From the NCBI RefSeq assembly GCF_008802405.1, contig NZ_VZDO01000001.1:310001-374000 (forward strand): a DNA stretch of 64,000 nt. The letters are read 5' to 3'. The stretch is from Plantimonas leprariae. Lineage in GTDB: Bacteria; Pseudomonadota; Alphaproteobacteria; Rhizobiales; Rhizobiaceae. A program made the translations under genes and the position numbers. Below are positions 19,275 through 28,108 of this stretch, one piece after another; positions within the stretch are counted from its first letter, which is position 1; each line of letters opens with the position of its first letter. The notes beneath the pieces are model-generated. The model saw nothing but the letters and a program-made list of their open reading frames with translations, had not been told where the DNA came from and did not search any database.

Positions 19275-20240
19275 TCACCCCTTCGAGGCCCGGGCCGCGA
19301 TCGCCGCGATCTCGTCGAAGCGCGGGCCGGCGGACGGCACGTCGACGTGGAACACCTCGGCGATCACCTGCGTCCAGCCGTAGATGAAATACGTCCAGCC
19401 GTCCTCGACCTGCAGCGAACGATCCGCCTCCTGCCTTCGCGCTTGGGTCAGGAAGACGAGGTCGCCGCGGTAGTTGAGGTCCCAGGCGATGCCGTTCGCG
19501 GGGAAGACGCCGGCGTCGGTCAGCGGCGAGCCGGGTGCGTCCTTGCCGAGGCCCGTGGCGTTGATCACCAGCGAGCCGGGCTTCAGCGTGGCCAGCACCG
19601 CGTCGTTGTCTTGCCGTTGCGGGGCGAGCACGTAATCGACCGGCACGTCGGAGCCGATCTCGGCATGGATGCGGCGGATCTCGTCGAGCCGCCCCTGGCT
19701 GCGGTTGGAGACGACGATGCGCGATGGCCGATCCCCGCCGCGGCTCCGCTGCATCATGTGCCAGGTGAGCGCGATGGTGGAGCCGCCGGCGCCGATCGAG
19801 AAGAGTTCGGCGCCGGTCCGCTCGAAATGCCGCTCCGGCAGGAAGCCGTCCAGCGCGAGGCCGGAGGTGATCGGGTCCTTGGCGTGGCAGACGAGGCGGC
19901 CGTCCCGCTTCGAGATGCAGCTCGTCTCGTCCATCAGCCGGGCGTGCGGGTCGATCTCGTCGAAGAGGTCGTGCGCCGCCTTGAAGAGGTCGATCTTGTG
20001 GGTCGTCACCAGCGCGCCGAGCGAGTTCGGATCGCGCTTGATGAAGGACACGACCTCCCGGTAGGCGGCCGGATCGGCATGCACCGCCAGATCGATGCCG
20101 CGCATCTCGGCGTCGAGGCCGAGATACTGGGCCCAGGCCGGAAACACCTTCATGATCGAGCTTTTGCCGGTCGTGACACCGACGAAGTAGAAGGTCGGCC
20201 GTTCCGCCGCTGGATACGGAGCTGCGACGGTGTTGCTCAT
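19275..20240 (-). CDS. Shikimate-dehydrogenase-like oxidoreductase (AroE family, non-biosynthetic)
   Basis: AroE-fold enzyme of 321 residues. The N-terminal substrate domain reads FYFVGVTTGKSSIMKVFPAW, in place of the usual GxPxxHSxSP loop; the catalytic-type Lys is in LVTTHKIDLF and an Asp in SGLALDGF. The NAD(P) fold reads SIGAGGSTIAL. It differs enough from housekeeping AroE, and is linked to sugar genes, so it probably acts on a sugar-derived substrate. ATGA overlap with the cupin gene shows tight coupling. Confidence 0.85.
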   Translation of the reverse strand: MSNTVAAPYPAAERPTFYFVGVTTGKSSIMKVFPAWAQYLGLDAEMRGIDLAVHADPAAYREVVSFIKRDPNSLGALVTTHKIDLFKAAHDLFDEIDPHARLMDETSCISKRDGRLVCHAKDPITSGLALDGFLPERHFERTGAELFSIGAGGSTIALTWHMMQRSRGGDRPSRIVVSNRSQGRLDEIRRIHAEIGSDVPVDYVLAPQRQDNDAVLATLKPGSLVINATGLGKDAPGSPLTDAGVFPANGIAWDLNYRGDLVFLTQARRQEADRSLQVEDGWTYFIYGWTQVIAEVFHVDVPSAGPRFDEIAAIAARASKG

Positions 20241-20866
20241 GCGGCCTCGCCGTAGAGCGCTTCCACCAGGGCGGCGGAGCGCGGCCGCCAGTCGGCATTG
20301 TCGACCGCCGTCCAGCCGCCCGTTCCGTCGTCGACGATGCGCCGGCGCATGCCGCCGGCTTTCGCGATGATGTCGTAGTCCTGGCCGGAGTCCGCCGGGT
20401 AGGCGAAGGTCATCACCAGATCGTCTGTGCCGACATTGACCGAGCGGTGGATCCAGTAGGGCGGCACGTAGCAGAGCGTGCGCGGACGAAGCTCGACCGT
20501 CCGCACTTCGCCGTCCGGCGACTCGAGCAGCATCAGGCCATGTCCGCTCTCGCCGTAATACATTTCCGGCCGGTCGGCCTTCGCGTGGATATGGCCGCGC
20601 GTCATGAAATACTCGGCGCCGACCTTACCGGGCGCCATCCGGGTGACGCCGATGATCATGTCGCCGGCATCCGAAGACGGCTTGTGGTCGGTGACCTCGT
20701 AGGCGACGGCGTCGGCGCCCCGCTCGTCGAGAAGGCGGCGAAAGGCGGCCTCGTCGGCATAGAGACCCGCCAGGTCGCCGAACGTCTTGCGGTAGCGCGT
20801 CGCCGCACCGCTCAACTCTCCGGCGGCGACGTCGACCGTGAAGACTCCCGGCTCGCGCAATCTCAT
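20237..20866 (-). CDS. Cupin-type glucose-6-phosphate isomerase family protein
   Basis: Archaeal-type phosphoglucose isomerase family (cupin fold), 209 residues. The metal-binding signature is seen as TRGHIHAKADRPEMYYGESGHG (quoted in part: HIH...E) and a second His at YWIHRSVNVG. I start it at the ATG at 20866, which has GGAG seven bases upstream. It is the first gene of the minus arm. Aldose-ketose isomerisation of a phosphorylated sugar is the likely reaction; the specific sugar is unknown. Confidence 0.85.
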   Translation of the reverse strand: MRLREPGVFTVDVAAGELSGAATRYRKTFGDLAGLYADEAAFRRLLDERGADAVAYEVTDHKPSSDAGDMIIGVTRMAPGKVGAEYFMTRGHIHAKADRPEMYYGESGHGLMLLESPDGEVRTVELRPRTLCYVPPYWIHRSVNVGTDDLVMTFAYPADSGQDYDIIAKAGGMRRRIVDDGTGGWTAVDNADWRPRSAALVEALYGEAA

Positions 20867-20882
20867 CGCAATCTCCACATTG

Positions 20883-20897
20883 TGTAGTTATGCTACA
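20883..20897. promoter_or_regulatory. Palindromic operator 1 (minus arm)
   Basis: TGTAGTTATGCTACA is a palindrome with 5-bp arms that fits the HexR-type pattern TGTARTWWWAYTACA well. It covers the -10 of the minus-arm promoter and lies 17 bp upstream of the cupin ATG. Repression by the local RpiR regulator is inferred. Confidence 0.75.
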
Positions 20898-20918
20898 TTT
20901 CTCGGCGCTATCCCGCAA
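20890..20918 (-). promoter_or_regulatory. Promoter of the minus arm
   Basis: On the minus strand TTGCGG (20913-20918) and TAGCAT (20890-20895) are separated by 17 bp. The -10 is inside operator 1. Confidence 0.55.
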
Positions 20919-21028
20919 GAGCGGAGCGGCTTGATGTTCGCGGCACGACGTTGGCATCAACAAAAATACCGCAGCGCACCATAATGCACATCACATCCTA
21001 GCCTCGTGCTCACGAATGTGAATAATTA

Positions 21029-21058
21029 TTGACACTTGACCCGCCGCTTATCTTGTAA
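21029..21058 (+). promoter_or_regulatory. Promoter of the plus arm
   Basis: A perfect -35 TTGACA (21029-21034) is followed 18 bp later by TTGTAA (21053-21058). A second overlapping pair, TTGACC at 21036 with TATGCT at 21060, is also possible. In either case the -10 falls in operator 2. Confidence 0.6.
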
Positions 21059-21068
21059 CTATGCTACA
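21054..21068. promoter_or_regulatory. Palindromic operator 2 (plus arm)
   Basis: TGTAACTATGCTACA matches operator 1 at 13 of 15 positions and lies 42 bp upstream of the binding-protein ATG, over the -10. The two operators are 171 bp apart, one at each divergent promoter. Confidence 0.75.
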
Positions 21069-21109
21069 TCGCGGGCTTGGGAGAGAACGCCCGATCTATG
21101 GAGGAATCG

Positions 21110-22081
21110 ATGAGGACGTTTTCCCTTTCGGGCTGCCTGCTCGCCGTGGCGATGGTCGCCGGGGCCGCCGGCACCGCGGGCGCGGCCGATTGCAAGGTTG
21201 GCGTCGCGATGTACACGCTGGCCGCCCCCTACTTCGCGGCCCAGCAGGCCGCGGCGCTCGATCAGGCCAAGAAGGCCGGCTGCGAGGTTTCGACCTCGGA
21301 CGGCCAGAACGACATGAACAAGCAGATCGCCGACGTCGAGGACATGGTGGCGAAGGGCGTGAAGCTCCTGATCCTCAACCCCCGCGATCCGGAAGGCCTC
21401 GTCGCCGCCGCGAACGCCGCCACCGCCGCCGGCGTCAAGGTCGTGGTGATGGATTCCTCGATCAACACCAACGCGAACGTCGTGACGCAGGTCCGCTCCT
21501 CCAACGATCAGAACGGCTTCCTGGTCGGGCAGTGGCTGGCGAAACGCATGCAGGGCACGCCGATGAAGATCATCCTGATCTCGGGCGCGCAAGGGAACGA
21601 GGTCGGCCGCGACCGCCGCCTCGGCGTCTTTCGCGGCGTCGTCGAGGGCCAGCTCACCAACGAGGGCAAGTCCTCGTTCGAGATCGTCGGCCAGGGTTGG
21701 GGAAGCTGGGAGCAGGAGGGCGGCCTGAAGGCGATGGAGGACCTCCTCACCGCCCACCCGGACGTCAACGTCGTCGTCGCCGAGAACGACTCGATGGCGC
21801 TCGGCGCGATGAAGGCGCTGGAGGGCGTCGGCTCCTCGGACGTGCTGGTCCTCGCCGCCGCTGACGGGCAGAAGGAAGCGCTCGCCGCGATCAAGGACGG
21901 CAAGTACGGCGCGACCGGCCTGAACGACCCCGACGCCGTCGCGCGCCTTGCCGTCGACATCGGCCTGAAGGCGCTGAACGGCACGCTGGAGCCCGGCTAC
22001 CCGAAGCTGAAGCTCACCGAACCGGCCGTGATCACTAAGGACAACGTCGAGAAGTACTACCGCCCCGACGCGGTGTTCTGA
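21110..22081 (+). CDS. CUT2 sugar-binding protein (ribose type)
   Basis: Periplasmic binding protein of 323 residues with a signal peptide (MRTFSLSGCLLAVAMVAGAA) cleaved before ADCKVG. Ribose-family features include GVAMYTLAAPYFAAQQ, DGQNDMNKQIADVEDMVAKG and LILNPRDPEGL. The ATG at 21110 follows GGAGG. It heads the long plus-strand operon of the unassigned catabolic locus, so its ligand is the locus substrate. Confidence 0.92.
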   Translation: MRTFSLSGCLLAVAMVAGAAGTAGAADCKVGVAMYTLAAPYFAAQQAAALDQAKKAGCEVSTSDGQNDMNKQIADVEDMVAKGVKLLILNPRDPEGLVAAANAATAAGVKVVVMDSSINTNANVVTQVRSSNDQNGFLVGQWLAKRMQGTPMKIILISGAQGNEVGRDRRLGVFRGVVEGQLTNEGKSSFEIVGQGWGSWEQEGGLKAMEDLLTAHPDVNVVVAENDSMALGAMKALEGVGSSDVLVLAAADGQKEALAAIKDGKYGATGLNDPDAVARLAVDIGLKALNGTLEPGYPKLKLTEPAVITKDNVEKYYRPDAVF

Positions 22082-22097
22082 CCGCCGACAGCGAAGA

Positions 22098-22123
22098 GCG
22101 GCGGCCCGGCTTCGTGCCGCCGC
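22098..22123 (+). terminator. Intra-operon stem-loop after the binding-protein gene
   Basis: GCGGCGGC (22098-22105) pairs with GCCGCCGC (22116-22123) around a 10-nt loop, with no U-tract. Its place mirrors the stem-loop at 13620. Confidence 0.55.
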
Positions 22124-22152
22124 GTCTCCATCCATGACCTGGAGGCGGAATA

Positions 22153-23670
22153 GTGGAACTCGCCCGGCTGTCGGCCATCACGAAATCCTTCGGCGGCATC
22201 CACGCGCTGCGCGGCGTCGACTTCGACGTCCGAGCCGGCGAGGTGCACGCGCTCCTCGGCGAGAACGGCGCGGGGAAGTCGACGCTGATGCGCGTCCTCG
22301 GCGGCGAGTTGCAGCCGACGAGCGGCACGGTTTCGCTTGGGCACGAGGCCGTGACGCTGCGTGATCCGCGCGAGGCGCGGGCGCGCGGCATCGCGGTGAT
22401 CCACCAGGAACTGGCGCTCGCGCCCGACCTGACCGTCGCCGAGAACATCTTCCTCGGCGAGTTGCCGGGCGTCATCTCCTGGGGCGCGCTGAAGGCCAGA
22501 GCCCGCGAACTCCTCGACCGGCTCGGCTTCGCCATCGATCCCGGCCGCACCGTCGGCAGTCTCGCGGTCGCTCACCAGCAGGTGGTCGAGATCGCCAAGG
22601 CCCTGGCGCGCGAGGTCAGGATCATCATCTTCGACGAGCCGACCGCGGTCCTTTCCGCGCAGGATGCCGAGCGCCTCCACGGCATCATCGCCGATCTCAA
22701 GCGTCACGGCGTCGGCGTCGTCTACATCTCCCATCGCCTCGACGAGGTGATGCGCATCGCCGACCGCATGACCGTGATGAAGGACGGCCAGCTCGTCGGC
22801 ACGGTGGATGCGGCCGGCATCACGATCGACGGGCTGATCCGCATGATGGTCGGCCGGCCGCTCGCCGCGATGTTCCCCGAGAAGGGCCGCCGCGCGCTCG
22901 GGGAAACGCTGCTCGAAGCGAAGAACCTGCGGCGCGGCGCGAAGGTGCGGGGCGTTTCCTTCACCGTCCGCGCCGGCGAGGTGGTCGGGCTCGGCGGCCT
23001 CGTCGGCGCGGGGCGCACCGAGGTCGCGCGCCTGATCTTCGGGGCGGACCGGCTCGAATCCGGCGAGGTCTCCTTGCGTGGCAAGCCCGTGCGCTTCGCC
23101 AGCCCGCGCGACGCGGTGGCGAACGGCATCGGCCTCGTGCCGGAAGACCGGAAGCACGAGGGCGTCGTCCTCGACAACGCCATCCGGATCAATTCCACCA
23201 TGGCTCGGATGGGGGCCGTCACCGGGCCGCTCGGGTTCCTCAGGCGCGGCCGCGAGAAGACGATGGTCGAGGACCTCGGCCGCTCGCTCCGGCTGAAATC
23301 GGCCGGCGTCGATGCGCCGGTGTCGTCGCTTTCCGGCGGCAACCAGCAGAAGGTGGTGCTCGCCAAGTGGTTTCACGCCGAAGGCGACGTGATCATCCTC
23401 GACGAGCCGACGCGCGGCGTCGACGTCGGCGCGAAGACCGAGATCTACGCGCTCGTCGACAAGCTGGCGACAGCCGGCAAGGCGGTGCTCGTCATCTCGT
23501 CCGAGCATCAGGAGCTTTTCGGCCTCTGCGATCGCGTCCTCGTGATGGGCGAGGGCGAACTGCGCGGCGAGCTCCTGCCCGACCGCTACAGCGAGGAGAA
23601 CCTCCTGTCGCTGGCGATGATCCGCCCGGTGGCGGCGGCCGCCCAATCCAACCAAGGTGTAGAGCCATGA
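22153..23670 (+). CDS. CUT2 sugar ABC transporter, double ATP-binding protein
   Basis: Two fused ATPase domains in 505 residues. Domain 1 has Walker A GENGAGKSTLMRVL and Walker B IIIFDEPTAVLS. Domain 2 has the degenerate site GLGGLVGAGRTEVARL and signature LSGGNQQKVVLAKW. The start is a GTG at 22153 with GGAGGCGGAA before it. Its stop overlaps the permease ATG. Confidence 0.93.
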   Translation: MELARLSAITKSFGGIHALRGVDFDVRAGEVHALLGENGAGKSTLMRVLGGELQPTSGTVSLGHEAVTLRDPREARARGIAVIHQELALAPDLTVAENIFLGELPGVISWGALKARARELLDRLGFAIDPGRTVGSLAVAHQQVVEIAKALAREVRIIIFDEPTAVLSAQDAERLHGIIADLKRHGVGVVYISHRLDEVMRIADRMTVMKDGQLVGTVDAAGITIDGLIRMMVGRPLAAMFPEKGRRALGETLLEAKNLRRGAKVRGVSFTVRAGEVVGLGGLVGAGRTEVARLIFGADRLESGEVSLRGKPVRFASPRDAVANGIGLVPEDRKHEGVVLDNAIRINSTMARMGAVTGPLGFLRRGREKTMVEDLGRSLRLKSAGVDAPVSSLSGGNQQKVVLAKWFHAEGDVIILDEPTRGVDVGAKTEIYALVDKLATAGKAVLVISSEHQELFGLCDRVLVMGEGELRGELLPDRYSEENLLSLAMIRPVAAAAQSNQGVEP

Positions 23671-24659
23671 CCACGGTCGCCGACGCCGCACCGGCCAAAG
23701 CCGGCCGCAGGTTCGATTTCGCCAGCGTGATCCAGCACTTCGCGACCCTGGCGATCTTCCTCGTGCTCGTCGTCGCGGCGAGCTTCTGGTCCGACGCCTT
23801 CCTGTCCCGGATCAACATCCTGAACGTGCTCCGGCAGGTCGCGGCGGGTGCGGGCATCATGGCGGTCGGGATGCTGTTCGTGATCCTGACGCGCGGCATC
23901 GACCTGTCGGTCGGCTCGATCGCCGCCCTCGGCTCGGTGCTGACCGCGCATTTCATCCACTTCATGGGTTACGGGCAGACGGCCTCGATCGTCTTCGTAA
24001 TCCTCGCCGGCATGGGCTGCGGTCTCGTCACCGGCGTCTTCGTCGCCTATCTCAAGCTCCCCTCCTTCGTGATGTCGCTGGCGATGCTGGCGATCGCGCG
24101 CGGCCTGTCGCTGATCATCTCGGACGGCCGGCCGATCCCGCTGGGAACGGAAGGCGCGGCGATCTCCGGCTTCGGCTCCGGCTTCGCCTTCGGCCTGCCG
24201 CTGCCGGTCTGGCTGATGTTCGCGGTATTCCTCGTCGGCGGCATCGTCCTCAACTTCACGCGCTTCGGGCGCATCGTGAAGGCGATCGGCTCGAACGAGG
24301 AGGCGGTGCGCCTGTCCGGCATCGCGGTGCCCCGCTACATCCTGACCGTCTACATCGTGTCGGGGGCGCTGGCCGCCATCGCCGGCATCATCTCCACCGC
24401 GCGCACCGGCGTCGGCTCGGCGCAGGTCGGCGTCGGGGCGGAACTCAACGTCATCGCGGCGGTGGTGATCGGCGGCGCGAGCCTGATGGGCGGGCGCGGC
24501 GGCGTCATCAACACGCTGCTCGGCGCGCTGATCATGGGCATCATCGCCAACATCATGAATCTCGGCGGCGTTCCCGGCTACCACCAGCAGGTCTACATGG
24601 GCGTCATCATCGTCATCGCGATGCTGCTGCAGTACGGGACCGGCCGGCTGAAGCTCTGA
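23667..24659 (+). CDS. CUT2 sugar ABC transporter permease
   Basis: Inner-membrane permease of 330 residues, RbsC-like. It carries LTRGIDLSVGSIAALGSVL near residue 75 and AAVVIGGASLMGGRGGVINT near residue 275, both typical of the family, with about eight to ten hydrophobic segments. It ends 2 bp before the first kinase gene. Confidence 0.93.
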   Translation: MTTVADAAPAKAGRRFDFASVIQHFATLAIFLVLVVAASFWSDAFLSRINILNVLRQVAAGAGIMAVGMLFVILTRGIDLSVGSIAALGSVLTAHFIHFMGYGQTASIVFVILAGMGCGLVTGVFVAYLKLPSFVMSLAMLAIARGLSLIISDGRPIPLGTEGAAISGFGSGFAFGLPLPVWLMFAVFLVGGIVLNFTRFGRIVKAIGSNEEAVRLSGIAVPRYILTVYIVSGALAAIAGIISTARTGVGSAQVGVGAELNVIAAVVIGGASLMGGRGGVINTLLGALIMGIIANIMNLGGVPGYHQQVYMGVIIVIAMLLQYGTGRLKL

Positions 24660-24661
24660 CC

Positions 24662-26167
24662 ATGAACGGCGACCTCACGCTCTCGATCGACGTCGGCACG
24701 GGGAGCGTCCGCGCGGCGCTGGTCGACGCGTCGGGGCGGATCGTCGGCATCGCCGCTCGCGAGCACGACCAGATCGTGCCCGCCTTCGGCTGGGCCGAGC
24801 AGCGGGCCGAGGACTGGTGGACGGGCGTCGCGGCTTCCGTGCGCGAGGTGCTGGGGCAGATCGACGGGGCGCGGGAGCGCGTCGCGGCGGTGGCCGCCTG
24901 CGGCCAGATGCACGGCACCGTGCTGGTGGATGGAGCCGGAAACCCGACCCGCGCCGCCGTGCCGCTTTGGAACGACAAGCGCACGAGCGGCCTCGTCGCC
25001 GAGTTCGAACGCGCCTTTCCGGCCTCGGACTATCTGACGGAAAGCGGCAACCCGCCGACGCCGGCCTGGCCGGGCTTCAAGCTGCAATGGCTGCGCGACA
25101 ACGACCCCCGCGCCTACCGCGCGGCGGAAGCGGTGCTGATGCCGAAGGACTTTGTCAACCTCCGCCTGACGGGCGAGAGGGCGATGGATACCGGCGACGC
25201 CTCGTGTTCCTTCCTGATGAACCCGGCGACAAGGGCGTGGTCGGACTGGATGATCGCGACGCTCGGCCTCGATGCGGGCATGTTGCCGCCGATCCGCGAG
25301 CCGATGGATATCCTCGGCAGCGTCACCGCGGCGGCCGCGCGCGAGACGGGCTTGCGCGAGGGCACGCCCGTTCTCGTCGGCGGGGCGGACTATCCGGTGG
25401 CCCTCCTCGGCTCGGGCGTCTGCCGGCCGGGCCTCGCCTCCGACGTCACCGGCACGTCCTGCATCCTGACGCTCATCGCGGACAGGCCGCTCTTCGATCC
25501 CGAAATCTGCAACGTCGCGACGCCGGAAGGCCATTGGGGCGGCTTCGTGCTGCTGGAAACCGGCGGCGACGCGATGCGCTGGGCGCGCCGCGCCTTCCAC
25601 GAGCGGGCACTCGGCTACGGGGAGATCGTCGCCAAGGCCGCCGAAGCGCCGGCCGGCGCGGAGGGGCTGTTCTTCGTGCCCTACCTCACCGGCGAGCGGC
25701 TGGGCGCGCACCGCAACGCCAGGGCGCAGTTCTTCGGCCTCGGCGCGGGGCACGGCTTGCCCCACCTCCACCGCGCGGTGATGGAGGGCGTCGCCTTCGC
25801 CGCCGCGCGGCATCTGCGGATCATGGAACAGGCGGCGGGCACGCGGCTCGAACGCGTCGTCGCGTCCGGCGGCGGCGCGAAGACGGCGCTCTGGCTCAGG
25901 ATCAAGGCGAGCCTCTACGGCATTCCGGTCGTGGTTCCGGAAGAGGCCGAGTGCGGTCTCGTCGGCTGCGCCGTGATGGCGGGCGTCGCCACCGGTCGGT
26001 TCGGCAACGCCGAAGAAGGTGCCGCCGCGCTGGTCCGCCATACCGACGAGGTCGCACCGGACTTAGGCTGGGCGGAGCGCTACGCGCGGATGCAGCCGAT
26101 CTTCGACCGCCTCTACCGGGCGGGGCAGGATTTCTACGACGACCTCGACCGCCTCGCCGCGGGTTGA
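24662..26167 (+). CDS. FGGY family carbohydrate kinase 1 (xylulokinase-like)
   Basis: Phosphorylates a sugar or polyol, probably the imported one. It has 501 residues, full length for FGGY kinases. The N-terminal phosphate-binding motif reads SIDVGTGSVRAALVD, the xylulokinase-like loop AACGQMHGTVLVD, the catalytic-type Asp region VGGADYPVALLG, and the C-terminal ATP-site motif VASGGGAKTALWLRIKA. XylB-like enzymes carry a QMHG motif of this type, so a ketopentose or similar ketose is a reasonable guess. Confidence 0.9.
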   Translation: MNGDLTLSIDVGTGSVRAALVDASGRIVGIAAREHDQIVPAFGWAEQRAEDWWTGVAASVREVLGQIDGARERVAAVAACGQMHGTVLVDGAGNPTRAAVPLWNDKRTSGLVAEFERAFPASDYLTESGNPPTPAWPGFKLQWLRDNDPRAYRAAEAVLMPKDFVNLRLTGERAMDTGDASCSFLMNPATRAWSDWMIATLGLDAGMLPPIREPMDILGSVTAAAARETGLREGTPVLVGGADYPVALLGSGVCRPGLASDVTGTSCILTLIADRPLFDPEICNVATPEGHWGGFVLLETGGDAMRWARRAFHERALGYGEIVAKAAEAPAGAEGLFFVPYLTGERLGAHRNARAQFFGLGAGHGLPHLHRAVMEGVAFAAARHLRIMEQAAGTRLERVVASGGGAKTALWLRIKASLYGIPVVVPEEAECGLVGCAVMAGVATGRFGNAEEGAAALVRHTDEVAPDLGWAERYARMQPIFDRLYRAGQDFYDDLDRLAAG

Positions 26168-26194
26168 GGCGGGCACGTTTCAGGGAGGGAATTC

Positions 26195-26953
26195 ATGGAC
26201 GATATCGTCGCGACCTTCAGGCCGGACCTCTTCGCCAACAAGCGCGTCCTCGTGTCGGGGGCCTCGACCGGCATCGGCGTCGCCATCGCGCGCGGCTTCC
26301 GGGCGCTCGGCGCGGAGGTGATCGCCACCGGCTCCTCGCCCCACAAGCTGGAAGCGGCGAAGGCCGATCCCGGCAACGACGGCATCCGCTTCGAAGAGCT
26401 CGACGTCCGCGACCGGGCGGCGGTGGACCGCTTCGTCGGCGCCCTTGCCTCGCTCGACGTCCTCGTCAACACCGCCGGCATCGTGAAGCCCGACCTCGAA
26501 TACGAGGAGGAGCCCTATCTCGAGGTCATCGACGTCAATCTCAACGGCGCGATGCGCCTGTCGATGGCGGCCTATCCGCACCTGAAGGCCTCGAAGGGCG
26601 CGATAATCAACACCGCCTCGATGCTGAGCTACCTCGCCGACGAGCGCGTGCCCGCCTACGGCGCGTCGAAGACCGGCATCGTCGGGCTGACGCGAGCGCT
26701 GGCCCACCGCTTCGGCGCGGACGGCATCCGCGTCAACGCCATCGCGCCGGGCTACCACAAGACCGATATGACGAAGGATCTCTGGACCCACGACGAGCAC
26801 GGGCCGACCATCGCCCGGAAGGCCGCGCTGAAGCGCTGGGGCACGGTGGAGGACCTCGTCGGCACGGTCGTGTTCCTCGCCTCGCCCGCCTCGCTGTTCG
26901 TCACGGCGACGACGCTGCCGGTCGACGGCGGCTACGTCGTCAGCGGCTGGTGA
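26195..26953 (+). CDS. SDR oxidoreductase (sugar/polyol)
   Basis: Short-chain dehydrogenase of 252 residues with SGASTGIGVAIA (cofactor loop), NTAGIVKPDL (in place of NNAG), catalytic Ser in NTASMLSYLAD and YGASKTGIVGL (YxxxK). The C-terminal PVDGGYVVSGW is typical. The substitution of the first Asn of NNAG by Thr-Ala is common in sugar SDRs. It follows the kinase gene by 27 bp. Confidence 0.9.
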   Translation: MDDIVATFRPDLFANKRVLVSGASTGIGVAIARGFRALGAEVIATGSSPHKLEAAKADPGNDGIRFEELDVRDRAAVDRFVGALASLDVLVNTAGIVKPDLEYEEEPYLEVIDVNLNGAMRLSMAAYPHLKASKGAIINTASMLSYLADERVPAYGASKTGIVGLTRALAHRFGADGIRVNAIAPGYHKTDMTKDLWTHDEHGPTIARKAALKRWGTVEDLVGTVVFLASPASLFVTATTLPVDGGYVVSGW

Positions 26954-26958
26954 GCGCC

Positions 26959-28089
26959 ATGACGACCGCGATCGGCTGGCAGGCGGCGGAAGGCCGCTCC
27001 TACGGCGGCCCCGGCCGCTACGTGCAGCGCGCCGGCGAGCTTCGGCGCCTGCCCGAGCATCTGCAGGACCTCGGCACCCGCGCCTTCCTTCTCGTCGACC
27101 GGATCGTCGCCGAGGAATACGGCGAGGCGATCCGCGCGTCGCTTGGCAAGGCGGAGGCCCGGATCGAGACCTTCGGCGGTGAATGCTGCACGGAGGAGAT
27201 CGACCGCGTCGCCGCGCTCGTCGCGGAAAGCGGCGCGGACGTCGTCGCCGGCATCGGCGGCGGCAAGACGGCCGACACGGCGAAGGTCGCAGGAATGCGC
27301 CACCGCGCGCGGATCGTGGTGGTGCCGACCATCGCCTCCACCGACGCGCCCTGCAGCGCCATCGCGGTGCGCTACAACCAGGAAGGCGTGATGCAGGAGG
27401 CGATGGCGCTGCCGCGCAACCCGGACCTCGTCGTGGTCGACAGCGCCGTCGTCGCGAAGGCCCCGGCCCGGTTCCTCGTTTCCGGCATGGGCGACGCGCT
27501 CTCGACCTTCTTCGAGGCGCGCTCCAACCTCGAATCCCGCTCGCCGAACTTCATCCGCCCGAACCTCCCCGCCCCCGAGGCCGGCATCGCCATCGCCCGG
27601 GCCTGCCACGAGGTGCTGATGCGCGACGGCCTGGCTGCGAAGCTCGCGGCGGAACGCAACCTGCTGACGCCGGCGGTGGAGGCGATCATCGAGGCGAACA
27701 CGTTGCTTTCGGGTCTCGGCTTCGAGAACTGCGGCGTCTCCGGGGCGCACGGCATCCACGACGGCATGACGGTGCTGCCGGCGACGCGGAAGTTCTTCCA
27801 CGGCGAGAAGGTCGCCTTCGGCACGCTCTGCCTCCTGATGCTGGAGGGTCGGCCGCTCGCCGAAATCGCGGCCACAGCGGCCTTCTGCCGCTCGGTCGGC
27901 CTGCCGACGACGCTGGCCGACCTCGACCTTGGCCAAGCGACGCCGGACGACATCGGCCGCGTCGCGGAAGCGGCGCTGAAGCCCGGCGCGGTGATCGGCC
28001 GGGTCGCGACGCCGCTCTCCCCCACGATCGTCCGGGACGCGATCCTCGCCCTCGACGCCTATACGAGCGGGCTCGCCCGCTCCGCCTGA
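26959..28089 (+). CDS. Iron/zinc-type glycerol dehydrogenase-like protein (GldA family)
   Basis: Group III metal-dependent alcohol dehydrogenase, 376 residues. The NAD motif is GIGGGKTADTAK. Metal ligands fit GldA: an Asp in SGMGDALSTFFEA, a His in SGAHGIHDGM and a His in FFHGEKVAFG. Start: ATG 26959; a GTG at 26950 overlaps the preceding stop and is possible. In this operon it may act on a linear polyol or a dihydroxyacetone-type intermediate rather than glycerol. Confidence 0.9.
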   Translation: MTTAIGWQAAEGRSYGGPGRYVQRAGELRRLPEHLQDLGTRAFLLVDRIVAEEYGEAIRASLGKAEARIETFGGECCTEEIDRVAALVAESGADVVAGIGGGKTADTAKVAGMRHRARIVVVPTIASTDAPCSAIAVRYNQEGVMQEAMALPRNPDLVVVDSAVVAKAPARFLVSGMGDALSTFFEARSNLESRSPNFIRPNLPAPEAGIAIARACHEVLMRDGLAAKLAAERNLLTPAVEAIIEANTLLSGLGFENCGVSGAHGIHDGMTVLPATRKFFHGEKVAFGTLCLLMLEGRPLAEIAATAAFCRSVGLPTTLADLDLGQATPDDIGRVAEAALKPGAVIGRVATPLSPTIVRDAILALDAYTSGLARSA

Positions 28090-28108
28090 CATCCGAAGGA
28101 CAGCATCC

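Noticed and set aside
22057-23691. 544-codon minus-strand frame opposite the CUT2 ATPase gene
   Set aside because: Shadow of a strongly conserved ATPase gene; no recognisable motif and no Shine-Dalgarno.
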